Positions 33,922 through 45,166 of a stretch of DNA of 64,000 bases are shown one piece after another. The stretch covers positions 9,982,001-10,046,000 of the forward strand of contig CM033752.1 in assembly GCA_019671005.1 (NCBI GenBank), read 5' to 3'. How positions within the stretch are numbered: position 1 is the stretch's first letter; every line of letters begins with the position of its first letter. Source of the DNA: Hibiscus mutabilis. Taxonomy: Eukaryota > Streptophyta > Magnoliopsida > Malvales > Malvaceae. The position numbers and the translations under genes were made by a program. The notes beneath the pieces are model-generated. The model was not told the origin of the DNA. It worked only from the letters and a program-made list of their open reading frames with translations, and searched no databases.

Positions 33922-35130
33922 TGATACATGCATGAGCGGGGTGAAATTACTAATATTGGACAAGAAGGTGATTTTGTTCGATGCAAACAATAAAAGCCAA
34001 AATAGTGCACGCATAGGAGGTCAAAAGCGATGCATCTTGGACAAGAAATTGAATCTGTTTGTGAAGTCTGGAAAGTCATCCAACTTGCAACGAGTTTTCG
34101 GATGGGATACGGGCATTTCTGAGTCAAGTTGTCTCCTAACCAATTGTCCATCATTCAGTTACCTTTCCAACGCATCTTGAAACGCGTCAATCGAACATCG
34201 GGAACTCAAGATACGTCCAATTTACTGAAGATTGCGCATGCAGAAAACTGGATACGGGATTATTACGGGATTTTGTAAAATTCAGCCTAAAAGCTAACAT
34301 ATAAGGCTTTGGACGAATTAAACTTAGCCCAATGTATTTATTATCATTTAAATTGATGTTTTTAGGGTTTTATATACTTTAGGAACCAGCCATCCAGCCC
34401 TTATCACTTGCCTTATCACCCTATTCCTTGCCACACAAGCACAAGGAGTTTAAAGGCTGTTATTTTATTATTATTTTTAATTAGACTAGGTTTTCCTTAT
34501 TTTAGTAGAAGTTAAATTACTTTGTCTATCCTTCACCTATAAAAGGATGAAGCCTCCATCATTGTAAGACAGGTTTTCTTTGATTTATGAAATATTTAGT
34601 GAGTTTATTTATTTCAAGTGCTGATTACTTGTGCCTTAGAAGTCTTCTTCAACATAAGTTCGACGAGTTCTTGTGAGGGAGATCATCTTCACACTCTTGC
34701 TTGCCTAGATAATCGCATTTAGGAGGGTGGGTTAGAGCCGCTTGAGGTTGCTTGCTTAGATAATTGAGTCTAAGAGGGTGCCGAGGACAAAACAACATCA
34801 ACAATTCACAAGCCATCTTCATCTTCAACCTTCACACCATCTTCCATAATTCCATAAACAAAGCTGGAATTTTCAGATTTGTTTTACCTATCTTCTTCTT
34901 AATCTTTTCTCATCTTTTTACTTATATTCTTATTTCTTATCATCTAATCCTTCATCTCGTCTTTCTTTCTTTAAATTTCCAGCCTTGAATCTGAAAAATT
35001 CAAGAAAACCCCTTCTCTTTTCTCTTGAATTTTCAGATCTGCCCAAACTTCCTTGATCGAGTCTAGAGCTCCTAGTTCTTGCAACAACTTGATTGAAGGC
35101 TTCCAAATCCAAGATTGCGCTACTCTATCA
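33922..35130 (+). mobile_element. B3 outer right LTR (family B)
   Basis: 1209 bp, TGATACATGC to GCGCTACTCTATCA, near-identical partner of 29634-30850. TSD TACTT follows. Confidence 0.93.
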
Positions 35131-35135
35131 TACTT
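35131..35135 (+). repeat. Target site duplication TACTT, right of B3
   Basis: Perfect copy of 29629-29633. Antisense B2 sequence resumes after it. Confidence 0.92.
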
Positions 35136-35690
35136 TTTTCGTGGGGAGGTGATGAGAGAATAGCAAGTGGACCTACTACTTCACATGAGGGATTAGAAGC
35201 ATTGTCATCTTTTCTAATGTGTTCACTATCACTATCCTTTTGTTTGGGAGATGGTTCTTCTCCAATATCAACATTTGCACAAATGCTAGAAGTAGAAGTA
35301 CGAAGAGAATCATGTGTAAGAGAAAGAAAGATCTGCAACTTTTGGTCCTACTAACACAAGGAAACAAGAAAGTGTTAGAAGATGTATAAGAATAATAAAA
35401 AAAAGCTAAAACAAAGAAAATCTAATGGCTAAGAATGGAAAAAAAATAAAAAAACAACCCAAAAACCCTGGAATTGTGCAGCAACTTGATCTACTTTGTT
35501 CAAGGTGTTACCGAAGTCAAAAAAATTCTGAAATTTTGTGTAAAGACACCTCCAATGGTGTAGATCTGATCTGGAAATTTTCAGCTCAAAATTCGCTCGT
35601 TTGGATTTGACGAATTGTCCCTAATTTTTGAGTTTTTCACCCAAAAACACCAAAATTCTTGCCAAGAATCGTCCCAAATCTGATACCAAA
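35136..35690 (-). pseudogene. B2 internal region, 5' part
   Basis: Minus strand. Right to left: primer site (TTTGGTATCAGATTTGGG at about 35675-35690), B leader to about 35310, then a fragment reading THDSLRTSTSSICANVDIGE and SPKQKDSDSEHIRKDDN, equal to the B3 tail ORF near 33365-33480. The protease present in B3 is missing at this point, so leader joins directly to tail sequence near 35310. Confidence 0.7.
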
Positions 35691-36854
35691 TGATGTAGCA
35701 CAATTGTGGATTTGGAAGCCTTCAATCAAGTTGTTGCATGAACTAGGAACTCTAGACTCAATCAAGAAAGCTTTGGGCAGATCTGGAAATTCAAGAGAAA
35801 AGAGAAGGGGTTTTCTTGAAAACTTCAGATTTAATGCTGGAAATTCAAGAAAACGAAGATAAGAAGAAAGATTGGAAGATGATTAATAAGAATAGAAACA
35901 AAAAGATTGAAAAAGATTAAGATAAGGATAGATAAAACAAATCTGAAAATTCCAGCTTTGTTTATAGAATTATGGAAGATGGTGTGAAGGTTGAAGATGA
36001 AGATGGCTTGGCGAAATAGAAGTTGATGTTGTTTTGTCCTCGGCCCCTCTTAGGCGTAATTATCTAAGCAAGCAACCTCAAGCGGCTCTAACCCACACTC
36101 CTAGACGCAATTACCTAGGCAAGGAAGAGTATGAAGATGATCTCCCTCACAAGAACTCGATGATCTTATGTTGAAGATGGCTTCTAGACAAGTTTACCGA
36201 ACACTTGCAAATTAAAAAAATACTAAAATCTCCAAAGAGAACTTTTTATTAATCAATGAAATCTGAAAAACAAAGAAGAAAGCATTATCCTTTTATAGAT
36301 GAAGGATGGCTTTAACCTAAAGCTAAGAATGAATAAAATAAACAAAGAAATCTGGTCCATTAAATTGGACTTGATCTAACGACTTGGGAGAAGGGTGGAT
36401 GGTTCCTAAAGTATATAAAACCCTAAAGACATCAATTTAAATGATAATAAATATATTGGATTAAGTTTAATTCGTCCAAAGCCTTAAATGTTAGCTTTTG
36501 GGCTGAATTTTGTAAAATCCCGTATCAAGTTTTCTGCATGCACAGTCTTCAGTAATTGGATATATCTTGAGTTCCCGATGTCCGATTGACACGTTTCAAG
36601 ATGCGTTGGAAAGGTAACTGAATGACAGGCAACTTGTTAGTAGACAACTCGATCCAGAAATGCCTGGATCCCATTTGAAAATTCGTCTCAAGTCGGCTGA
36701 TGCTCCAGCTTTGCAAAACAATTTCAGTTTCTTATCTAAAATGCATCTCTTCACATCTCTTAAGCATGGATCACTTTGGACCTTGTTGTTTGCATCGAAC
36801 AGCTTCAACTTCTTGTCCCATATGAGTAATTTGACCGCCCTCATGCATGTATCA
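35691..36854 (-). mobile_element. B2 5' LTR
   Basis: 1164 bp antisense B LTR beginning TGATACATGCATGAGGG at 36854 and ending in a degenerate GCTACATCA at 35691. Together with 28017-29183 it brackets B2, which was split by B3. Confidence 0.82.
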
Positions 36855-37811
36855 AAAAGGCAAAAGAGTTGTGAGCACAGAAGGGGAAGTAAAAGCCTAA
36901 TTCCCAAGAGTGAAACACGAGTGTTTGAGTGGAGTGTCGTCAATATTTTTTTCCTTTTGGAGTGACCATGAGTTTTTTTTAATGATATTTTGGTAAGGTC
37001 CTTACATCTCATCTCATTCATTTTCTTTATTACACTAATAATTCTTTCATCTTTCTAATAGAGTACGAACAACAAAGGAAGAATGCATTCCACACTTTAT
37101 GCAATGTAAATGGTATAGTGTGTTTTGTAATCATCGACAGTGGAAGTTGTACAAACATTGCCAGCGCTTACATGGTAGAGAAATTGGGACTAAAGAAAAC
37201 CGAGCATCCAAGCCCCTTTAAGTTGCAATGGTTGAACGACAGAGAAGAATTATAAGACACGGAGCAAGTACTTGTGCCATTCTCAATTGGAAGGTACAAA
37301 GGCAAAGTTTTGTGTGATATTGTTTCCATGAATACAAGTCATCTTTTACTCGGTCGACCTTGGTAATATGACAAGCGAGCAACACATGATGGCTTCACCA
37401 ATCGTTATTCCTTTGCATATGAAGGAAAGAAGATTACGTTAGCACCTTTGTTGCCAAACCAAGTGCTTCAAGATCAAAACCAAGTTAAGGAGAGCATTGA
37501 AGGAGAAAATCAATGAGAGTTTGAATGTAGAAGAGCATTTTGAAGAAAAACAAACCGTTGGAGTTGAAAATGAGAGAGTTGAAAAGAATGAGTTTGGAGA
37601 ATAAGAAGAAAAAGGAAAACAGATTTTACCTAACCCTTCTTTTTCTATTCTTGATTTTTCATTATTGCGGGATATTAAGGAGATGACCTCAAAAGACATT
37701 CCAAGAGCAATTCCAATCATGGCGATGATCCAACAACATTCATGTTTTGATGAATCAATAACGCTTCCCATGAAGTACATCAAACACCAGCCACCATCCA
37801 TGAACATTGTT
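36855..37811 (+). mobile_element. Second element D fragment (D2)
   Basis: Leader block GAGTGAAACACGAGTGT at about 36907-36923 equals 1897-1913 of element D. A protease remnant follows, then a linker ending about 37811 where a short satellite stub begins. No D LTR is present at either side, so D2 is an internal fragment. Confidence 0.65.
37061..37516 (+). pseudogene. Retropepsin-like protease remnant of D2
   Basis: Sense strand reads FVIIDSGSCTNIASAYMVEK (active site D-S-G at 37136-37144, intact), FKLQWLNDREE, VLVPFSIGRYKGKVLCDIVSM and HLLLGRPW, then YSFAYEGKKITLAPLLPNQV, ending at TGA 37514. Two in-frame stops interrupt it: TAA after EEL (about 37255) and TAA right after GRPW (about 37365). 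The family is the RVP-type aspartic protease of plant Ty3/gypsy elements. It is more conserved at the catalytic loop than the B3 protease but cannot give a full protein. No RT follows. Confidence 0.78.
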
Positions 37812-37837
37812 GGATTTGTATTTTAACCGAGTAAAAA
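37812..37837 (+). repeat. Satellite stub between D2 and LTR-C
   Basis: TATTTTAACCGAGTAAAAA plus a few degenerate bases (GTTGGATTTG) match the GTTGGAATTTTAACCGAG block of the satellite. It marks the right border of the 10.2-37.8 kb insertion block. AAAAA at 37833-37837 is the left TSD of LTR-C. Confidence 0.75.
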
Positions 37838-38805
37838 TGATACATGTATGGGGGGCTAAAATGATGCATTGTAGCCAAAGAGTTGAAGCTATTTTATAAG
37901 TCTGGAATTCAGCTTGCATAGAATTTTCGGATGGGATCTGAGCACTTATGAGTCTACATGTCTTCTTCAAACATATTCGTATGTCTCTTAGATTTCCAAC
38001 GCATCTTGAAACACATCAATTCGACGTTGGGAGCTCAAGTTATGTCCGTTTTAGTGAATACTATGTGAGTAGAAATCTCTATACGGATTTATTACGGGAA
38101 ATATTATTTATTACGAATTTTCAATAATTTTATTGATTATTTGTACTTAAATTTAATCTAGGATTCTTTATGAAGATATTTAGATGATTTAGGATTAGAT
38201 TTGTTATTTATTTATTAGTTTTATAGGTTAGATAAAATATGTTTATTTATTTTATTATTATCTTTACTTTTCGTAATTTAAGTTGAACTCTATCATTTGG
38301 TATCAAATTTGGGACGATTCTTGACAAGAATTTTGGCGTTTTTGGGTGAAAAACTCAAAAATTAGGGAAAATTCGTCAAATTCAAACGAGCGAATTTTGA
38401 GCTGAAAATTTCTAGATCAGATATACACCTTTGGAGGAGTCACCACATAAAATTTCAGAATTTTTTTGACATCGGGAACACCTCGAACGAAGTAGATCAA
38501 GTTGTTGCAAAATATCCTACAACATCTATCTCGTCATCATCCATTCATCGGAGAGATTCGTGTCGTTTGCAGGTGTTTGCCTATTCAATTGCGATTAGGA
38601 GGGTGCCAAGGACAAATCTATCCAACACCGCCACCATCAAATTCATCCTATCTCGTTTTCTACATCAAGATCATGCTTTATTATCGGTTTGCTGAACTTG
38701 GAGTTTGGGATTTTCTCGGATCATATTAATGAGTTTGCTAGATTAATTGTGATCTAGAGGGTTCCTAGATTTTGAGGTAATTATTGGATCCTAGCTTCCG
38801 TATCA
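37838..38805 (+). mobile_element. LTR-C solo LTR with captured family B leader
   Basis: Ends TGATAC and GTATCA are perfect inverted repeats. AAAAA flanks both sides (37833-37837, 38806-38810) and satellite phase is unbroken across it, so this is a genuine unit of insertion. Inside, C sequence runs to about 38290. Then CTATCATTTGGTATCAAATT begins a ~220 bp stretch of B LTR end, primer site and leader (to about 38512). C sequence then resumes (TATCCTACAACATCTATC, as at 32080). Confidence 0.85.
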
Positions 38806-40629
38806 AAAAAGTTCTAAAATTGAGGTTAAGCGATTTAATAATATTCAAAAGCCCATAATCAAATATTTTAACTCATAAAATTTGATTTAATCTTATTGTG
38901 TGGGCATTTTTGTTGGGTTTAAGGTGTGCATGTCTAAATGGGCTTTACAGAGTACCCGTTGGAATTTTAACTGAGTAAAAATTTCTAAAACTGAGGTTAA
39001 GCTATATAATCAAGTTCAAAAACCCATAACTAAATATTTTAAGTCATAAAATGTGATTTAATCTTATTTTTTGGCTGTTTTATTGAGGTTTAAGGCGTAC
39101 ATGTCTAAATGGGCTTTATAGTGGATCCGTTGGAATTTTAATCGAGTAAAAATTTATAAAAAAGAGGTTAAGATATATAATCATATTCAAAAGCCCATAA
39201 ATAAATATTTTAAATTATTAAATTTTATTTAATCTTATTTTTCCTATTTTTTTGGGGTTTAAGGCGTGCATGTCTAAATGGGTTTTACAGTGGAAGCATT
39301 AGAATTTTAATCGAGTAAAAAGTTCTAAAATTGAGGTTAAGCTATATAATCATGTTCAAAAGCCCATAAAAAATATTTTAAGTCATAAAATTTGATTTAA
39401 TCTTCTTTTGCGAACATTTTGTTGGGGTTTAAGGCGTGCATGTCTAAATGGGCATTACAGTGGACCAGCTAGAATTTTAACCGAGTAAAAAGTTTTGATA
39501 TTGAGATTAAGCTATATAATCCTATTCAAAATCCCATAATAAAATATTTTAACTAATAGAATTTGATTTAATCTTACTTTGCGGCTATTTTTTTGGGGTT
39601 TAAGGCGTGCATGGCTAAATGGGCTTTACTGTACCCGTTGGAATTTTAACCGAGTAAAAAGTTCAAAACTTGAGCTTAAGCTATATAATCCTATTCAAAA
39701 TCCCATAACTAAATATTTTAAGTCATAAAATTTGATTTAATCTTATTTCGCAACCATTTTGTTGGGGTTTAAGGGTTGCATGTCTAAATGGGTTTTATAG
39801 TGGATCCGTTGGAATTTTAACCGAGTAAAAAGTTCTGAAATTGAGGTTAAGCTATATAACATATTCAAAAGCCCATAATTAAATATTTTAACTCATAAAA
39901 TTTCATTTGATCTTACTTGGTGGCCGTTTTGTTGGGGTTTAAGGTGTGCATTTCTAAATGGGCATTACAGTGGACCCGTCAGAATTTTAACCGAGTAAAA
40001 ACTTCTAAAATTGAGGTTAAGCTATATAATCATATTTAAAAGCCCATAATAAAATATTTAAACTCTTGAAATTTTATTTGCTATTATTTTGCTTCCGTTT
40101 TATTGGGGTTCAAGGCTTGCATGTCTAAATGGGCTTTATAGTGGACTCGTTAGAATTTTAACATTGTAAAAAGTTCTAAAATTAAGGTTAAGCTATATAA
40201 TCTTTTTCAAAAGCACATAACTAAATATTTTAAGTCGTAAAATTTGATTTAATCTTATTTTGCGACCGTTTTGTTGGGGCTTAAGGCGTGCATGTGGGCT
40301 TTACAGTGGACCCGTTGGAATTTTAACCTAGCAAAAAGTTATAGAATTGAGGTTAAGCTATATAATCATATTCAAACACCCATAATCAAATATTTTAACT
40401 CATGAAATTTGATTTAATCTTATTTTGTGTCCGTTTTGTTGGGTTTAAGGTGTGCATGTCTAAATGGGCTTTATAGTGGACTCATTTGAATATTAACTGA
40501 GTAAAATTTTTTGAAATTGAGGTTAAGCTTTATAATCATGTTCAAAAGCCCATAACTAAATTTTTTAAGTCATAAAATTTGATTTAAGCTTATTTTGTGG
40601 ACATTTTGTTTGGGTTTAAGGCGTGCATG
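38806..40629 (+). repeat. Satellite segment S2
   Basis: About 11 monomers, same type and orientation as S1. It ends at TTAAGGCGTGCATG, the left target duplication of LINE-c. Individual monomers show small deletions, for example near 39840 and 40290. Confidence 0.96.
40616..40629 (+). repeat. Probable LINE-c target site duplication, left
   Basis: TTAAGGCGTGCATG matches TTAAGGTCTGCATG at 53786-53799 with two differences. It is part of the satellite monomer, so the match shows that the array resumes in phase. A true TSD is the simplest reading. Confidence 0.65.
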
Positions 40630-41875
40630 CGTGTCATATCCTCGCATTCTATCTAATTTCTCTTTCTTTTTGGAGAGCCCTTCTCCCCTATCTCTTCCCC
40701 TCTCTCCCCCTCATCCTCCCTTCATCCATTCTCACTACCGTCTTCTACCGCCGTGAGAGTGTTGGTCGCCAGCTTTGGCTCATGGCCTGTAGCTTTTGGC
40801 TACACTTCTACAGTCAGTTCGGTAAGGATATTTGGAATTTCCTTTTCTGGTCTCTAATATCACTAAGTGTTTTCAAATTCTGTTGGCCTTCCATGGAAAG
40901 TGGACGATCGAGATTTGGTTTCTCCTGACTCACATCGGCATTCACCCTTTGGTTTCACCCCCTCACTCTCATTTTTTTATCTGTTTCTGTCTTGTTTTAC
41001 ATATATTTTGGAGAAGTTTTAACCTAGCTGCAGGTTTTCCCTCTCAGACTATTGTCTATAATCACCAATGGTGGTCCCTAGTAAGACGCTTCTGGATGGA
41101 CAAGGGTAAGGGGTAACCCCTAATCGGCCTATTCTCGACAGTCGTTTACTGTTTGGTTACTATGAATCCTTTCCCTCTCGATAATCATTGTTTAGGGTTT
41201 TTTTATTTTTTATTAGGGTTTTTGAGGTTTAGTTCTAATATTATTCAATGCATTTTAGGGTTCTTTCCTCTTCCAAGATACTGGCTCGCTGTCTTGTTGG
41301 CCGGTGTCTCTTTTTCTCTTGCCAGCTGGCGCCTCTTTGTTATTCCTAAAACCTTTGATTTTAGGGTTTTATATATACTATTTAGATTTTTACTCTTCTG
41401 ACCGTTTCTTGTGGCATGGTTCTTACGGATTTCTTTGTGTTCGGGATTACCCCATTGGGAACTATTTGCCTCACCCGGGGGGACTTTCATGCCCTTTGAA
41501 AGGCACTATGCTCAGGTGTTTCTTGATGTGTGCTCATGATTTTCTTAGTTTTTTATAGTAGATGGTATAGACTTTATGTTTTATCTCATCATCTCCTTCA
41601 TCGTACTTTCAGATTACTTTCTTTAGTTTTGGTTTATGTTTCTGCTCGGGTTTTGTCTTGGCAACAATGGTGGAGGCGTTGGGCATTCATGGTTTGGTGT
41701 GTTTGCTGTACTTGGCTCGATTTTGCACAACTGCTGGTGTTACATGCTCGACGTGATTTCACTTGGCGCAGTTCTGCGCAACTGCTGGTGTTGCATGCTC
41801 GACGTGCGTGGGCGTAGTTGTTTGTATGACAGGCTCATCATGGCTTACCCAGGCTGATTGCCCACACAAGGTTCG
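40630..41875 (+). mobile_element. LINE-c 5' region (probable untranslated leader)
   Basis: Unique sequence, pyrimidine-rich at its start (CTCTTCCCCTCTCTCCCCC near 40700), with no domain-bearing frame although several T-rich open frames exist (40623-41558). In style it resembles the LINE-b leader. Position fits a LINE 5' end because the satellite stops here and the LINE 3' end with poly-A lies at 53785. It includes a 31 bp direct repeat at 41725 and 41776 and is cut by family A LTR sequence at 41876. Assignment is inference. Confidence 0.45.
41725..41806 (+). repeat. 31 bp direct repeat, 51 bp spacing
   Basis: ACTGCTGGTGTTRCATGCTC with flanking GC(A/G)CA and GACGTG occurs at 41725-41755 and 41776-41806, differing at two sites. 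Confidence 0.8.
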
Positions 41876-42525
41876 TGATATGAGCATGAGAGAGGTCAAA
41901 ATAATCATCTTGGAAAAGAAGTTGAAACTGCTTTGCAAGTCAGAAACATCAATCAACTTGCGAAGCATTTTTGGATGGGATCCAGGCATTTATGGGTCCA
42001 CATGTCTCTTAAAACTTGTCCGGCTGACAATTAGCTTTCCCACGCATCTTGAAACGCTTCAATCGGACATCTAGATCTCAAGATACGTCTTTTCTAGCGA
42101 AGACAGCGCATGCAGAAATTCCTATACGGGATTAATACGAGATTTTTGGATAATTATGAATTTTCAAGATTTTATTTTATTATTTATAATTTAAATCAAT
42201 ATAGGATTCTGCAATATCTATTAGGATCAGATTTATTTAATTAGGATTTTATTTTTTGCATTTATTTATTATTAGAAGTTACTTATCTAATTATGAGATT
42301 AGATTTTAGCATTTATTTATTGTATTTAATTCCTAAGTTTAGTAGGATTAGAACTTCTCCATGGCCTATATAAAGGAGGCTTCACCCACATTGTAATTCA
42401 GATTTGAATGATTAAATAAAATTCTCTTTTGAGTTCCAACTTGCAAGAACATTATCTTGTGTTTTAGAAGCAAATCGATTTTCAAGTTCTCTGGGATTTG
42501 TTGTTGAGGATCTTCACACTCTTGC
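41876..42525 (+). mobile_element. Family A LTR, truncated, sense strand
   Basis: TGATATGAGCATGAGAG to GGATCTTCACACTCTTGC; the last ~210 bp of the LTR are missing. At 42525 it joins an antisense family A LTR piece, making a head-to-head inverted junction. Confidence 0.85.
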
Positions 42526-42863
42526 CTAATAGATATTGAAGATTCCTATATTGATTTAAATTACAAATAATCAAATAAAATCTTGAAAATTCGTATTATC
42601 CAAAAATCCCGTATAGGAATTTCTGCATGCGCTGTCTTTGCTAAAATAGACGTATCTTGAGTTCCAGATGTCCGATTGAGGCGTTTCAAGATGCGTTGGA
42701 AAGGTATTTGTCAGCCGGACAAGTTATAAGAAGACATGTCGACCCATAAATGTCTGGATCCCATCCAAAAATGCGTTGCAATTGGAATGATGTTTCTGAC
42801 TTGCAAAGCAGTTTCAACTTCTTTTCGAAGATGATTATTTTGACCCCTCTCATGCTCGTATCA
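42526..42863 (-). mobile_element. Family A LTR, U3 fragment, antisense
   Basis: First ~340 bp of an A LTR on the minus strand (TGATACGAGCATGAG at 42863). It is the remnant 3' LTR of A2, whose purine tract follows at 42864-42880. Confidence 0.82.
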
Positions 42864-44315
42864 TTCCCCCACTCTTCAAAAGAATTCATCCTCAGATCGG
42901 GATTCCATTCAAAGAGTCGTCGCAAGTTCGTAAGTTGTCGAGCGTTCGTAGGGGGTTTGAGCATTCGCATATGCCTTGCCAGACACGTATCATCCCCTCC
43001 CTCCTCAAATGGATTCGTCCTTGAATCCATGCCAAAAAAAGGACATGAAATAACGGGAAGCAAAAACGAATCTTAGTCATAAGTGGAGTGATCTATTTGA
43101 GCACCTCGCAATGGTTCAACTAAGTCATGGAAAAATAACTCAAAACCACTCGAAACAAGGATGTTATGGTTAGGTTGAAAAATTCTCTCTTTATATTTTT
43201 CTCGTCTTTTTCTTTTGGACATGGATCGACTTTTACCACTTGTTTCTTTTCACTCAACTTAATTGTGCCATTAATTGGACTTTTATTTCTCTCTGTCTTT
43301 TTCAAATAAAATAACTCACGTACCCAATTCCCCTCACAAAAAATACCATCAAAATACAATTTTTGTAGAGGAGGAAGTGTTTCTAACTTAATGATAGGAA
43401 AATAATTAAATGAAGGGTTAGAATCACACTTACATTCGTAACAAATACTTTATTTTTTGATTGTGCATCATCTTGTTCTCCTTTGTCCTCACACGAAATA
43501 TCTTGTAGAGTCGTGGTGAGAACGGATGGTTCAGTTTGTGGGACTATCATCGTCTCTGGTGTGGTGTTCACCTCTCTTTCTACACGACACACCAATGGTG
43601 GTTCATTAATCTTCTGTACAGGCAATGATTCGACTACAATAAATGAGGATTCTTGTTGTTGATAATGGATGGGAAGAAATGGCCCTCTCATGACTTTCTT
43701 GAGTTCTGCCCAAGATCTTATCTCAGCTTCTCCATTGAGCCGTCTATTTCACCGCAATGATTTCCACCAAAGTGAGGCGTAATCCTTGAAATTTAGGGCC
43801 ACAAATGGAACTTGGTCTTCCTCGGGATATCCAAAGAAATCAAATAGGCAATCAACATGATATTCCCAATCACAATAACCATCAGGATCATACTTACCTC
43901 GAAAAGAAGGTATTCTAAAGCCTGGGATGGCCAAAGTGTGTGCGGTTGATTCTTTTTGTTGATAATGGATGGGAACGAATTGCTCTCTCATGACTTTCTT
44001 GGGTTATGCCCAAGATCTTATATCGGCTTCTCCATTGAGACGTCTATTTCACCGTAATGATTTCCACCAAATTTAGAGCCACATCTTCCTCGGGATAACC
44101 AAAGAAATCAAACAGGTGATCAACGCGATATTCCCAATCACAAAAACCATCAGGATCACAGTTTCTATGAAAATAAAGTATTCTAAAGTTTGGTTCAGTT
44201 AAGGGAGGCTTTCCTCGAGAAGTAAACCCCGAACTGTCATATTGTTTTGTGCACGATTTGTCTCTACGAAACATTCTTATCTCCCAAAGAATTGAACTGA
44301 AGCTCTGATGCCAAA
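42864..44315 (-). pseudogene. A2 internal region, gag-only remnant
   Basis: Minus strand, right to left: primer site TTTGGCATCAGAGC at 44300-44315; ATG at about 44273 (MFRRDKSCTKQYDSSG); first capsid module SRGKPPLTEPNF to FGYPEED, truncated by a deletion that removes the YASLWWK block; REQFVPIHYQQKES; second module FRIPSFRGKYDPDGYCDWEY to ASLWWKSLR; then PIHYQQQESSFIVVE, the acidic tail, RTNPFEEGGDD and RMNSFEEWGND. Several stops and frameshifts separate the pieces. No knuckle, protease or pol. It has the same two-module plan as A1, but a different join between the modules. Confidence 0.8.
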
Positions 44316-45166
44316 TGATAGAGTAGCGCAAATCTAAATAAAGAGAAAAAATAACTAAAATAAAGAACAAATCTGAAAATTTAGATTTGCTTATGGTGGA
44401 TGCATCAATAGAGGAAGCTTGAGTATGTGGAGATGGCGTGATGAATTGATAGTTGTACTTGGCACCCTCTTAGACACAAGTATCTAAGCAAGCAACCTCA
44501 AGCAGCTCTAAACCACCCTTCTAAACGCGATTGTATGGACAAGCAGGAGTGTGACGATCCTCAACAACAAATCCGAAGAACATGAAGATTGATTTGCTTC
44601 TAAACAAACAAGATAAACTTCTTGCAAGTATAACGTCAAAAGAAAACTTTATTTAATCATTCAAATCTAAATTACAATGTGGGTGAAGCCTCCTTTATAT
44701 AAGCCTTGGAGAAGTTCTAATCCTACTAAACTTAAGGAATTAAATACAATAAATAAATGTTGAAATTTAATCTTCTAATTAGATAAGTAACTTCTAATAA
44801 TAAATAAATGCAAAAAATAAAATCCTAATTAAATAACCTAATAGATATTGCAGAATCCTATATTGATTTAAATTACAAATAATCAAATAAAATCTTGAAA
44901 ATTCGTATTATCCAAAAATCCCGTATAGGAATTTCTGCATGCGCTGTCTTTACTAAAATAGACGTATCTTGGTTCCAGATATCCAATTGAGGCATTTCAA
45001 GATGCGTTGGAAAGGTAATTGACAAGTTTTAAGAAGACATGTTGACTCATAAATGCCTGGATCCCATCCAAAAATGCATTGCAATTTGACTGATGTTTCT
45101 GACTTGCAAAGCAGTTTCAACTTGTTTTCCAAGATGATTATTTTGACCCCTCTCATGCTCGTATCA
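44316..45166 (-). mobile_element. Family A LTR shared by A2 and A3
   Basis: 851 bp complete antisense LTR (TGATACGAGC at 45166, CTACTCTATCA at 44316). It has a primer site on one side and a purine tract on the other, each leading into a full internal region. It is therefore 5' LTR of A2 and 3' LTR of A3 at once. Confidence 0.9.

Noticed and set aside
28012..36859. Target site duplication for B2
   Set aside because: ATATA on the left and AAAAA on the right differ; the left border abuts another LTR and may be rearranged.
40623..41558. Four overlapping T-rich open frames that look like membrane segments
   Set aside because: Same composition effect; the first begins inside the satellite monomer.
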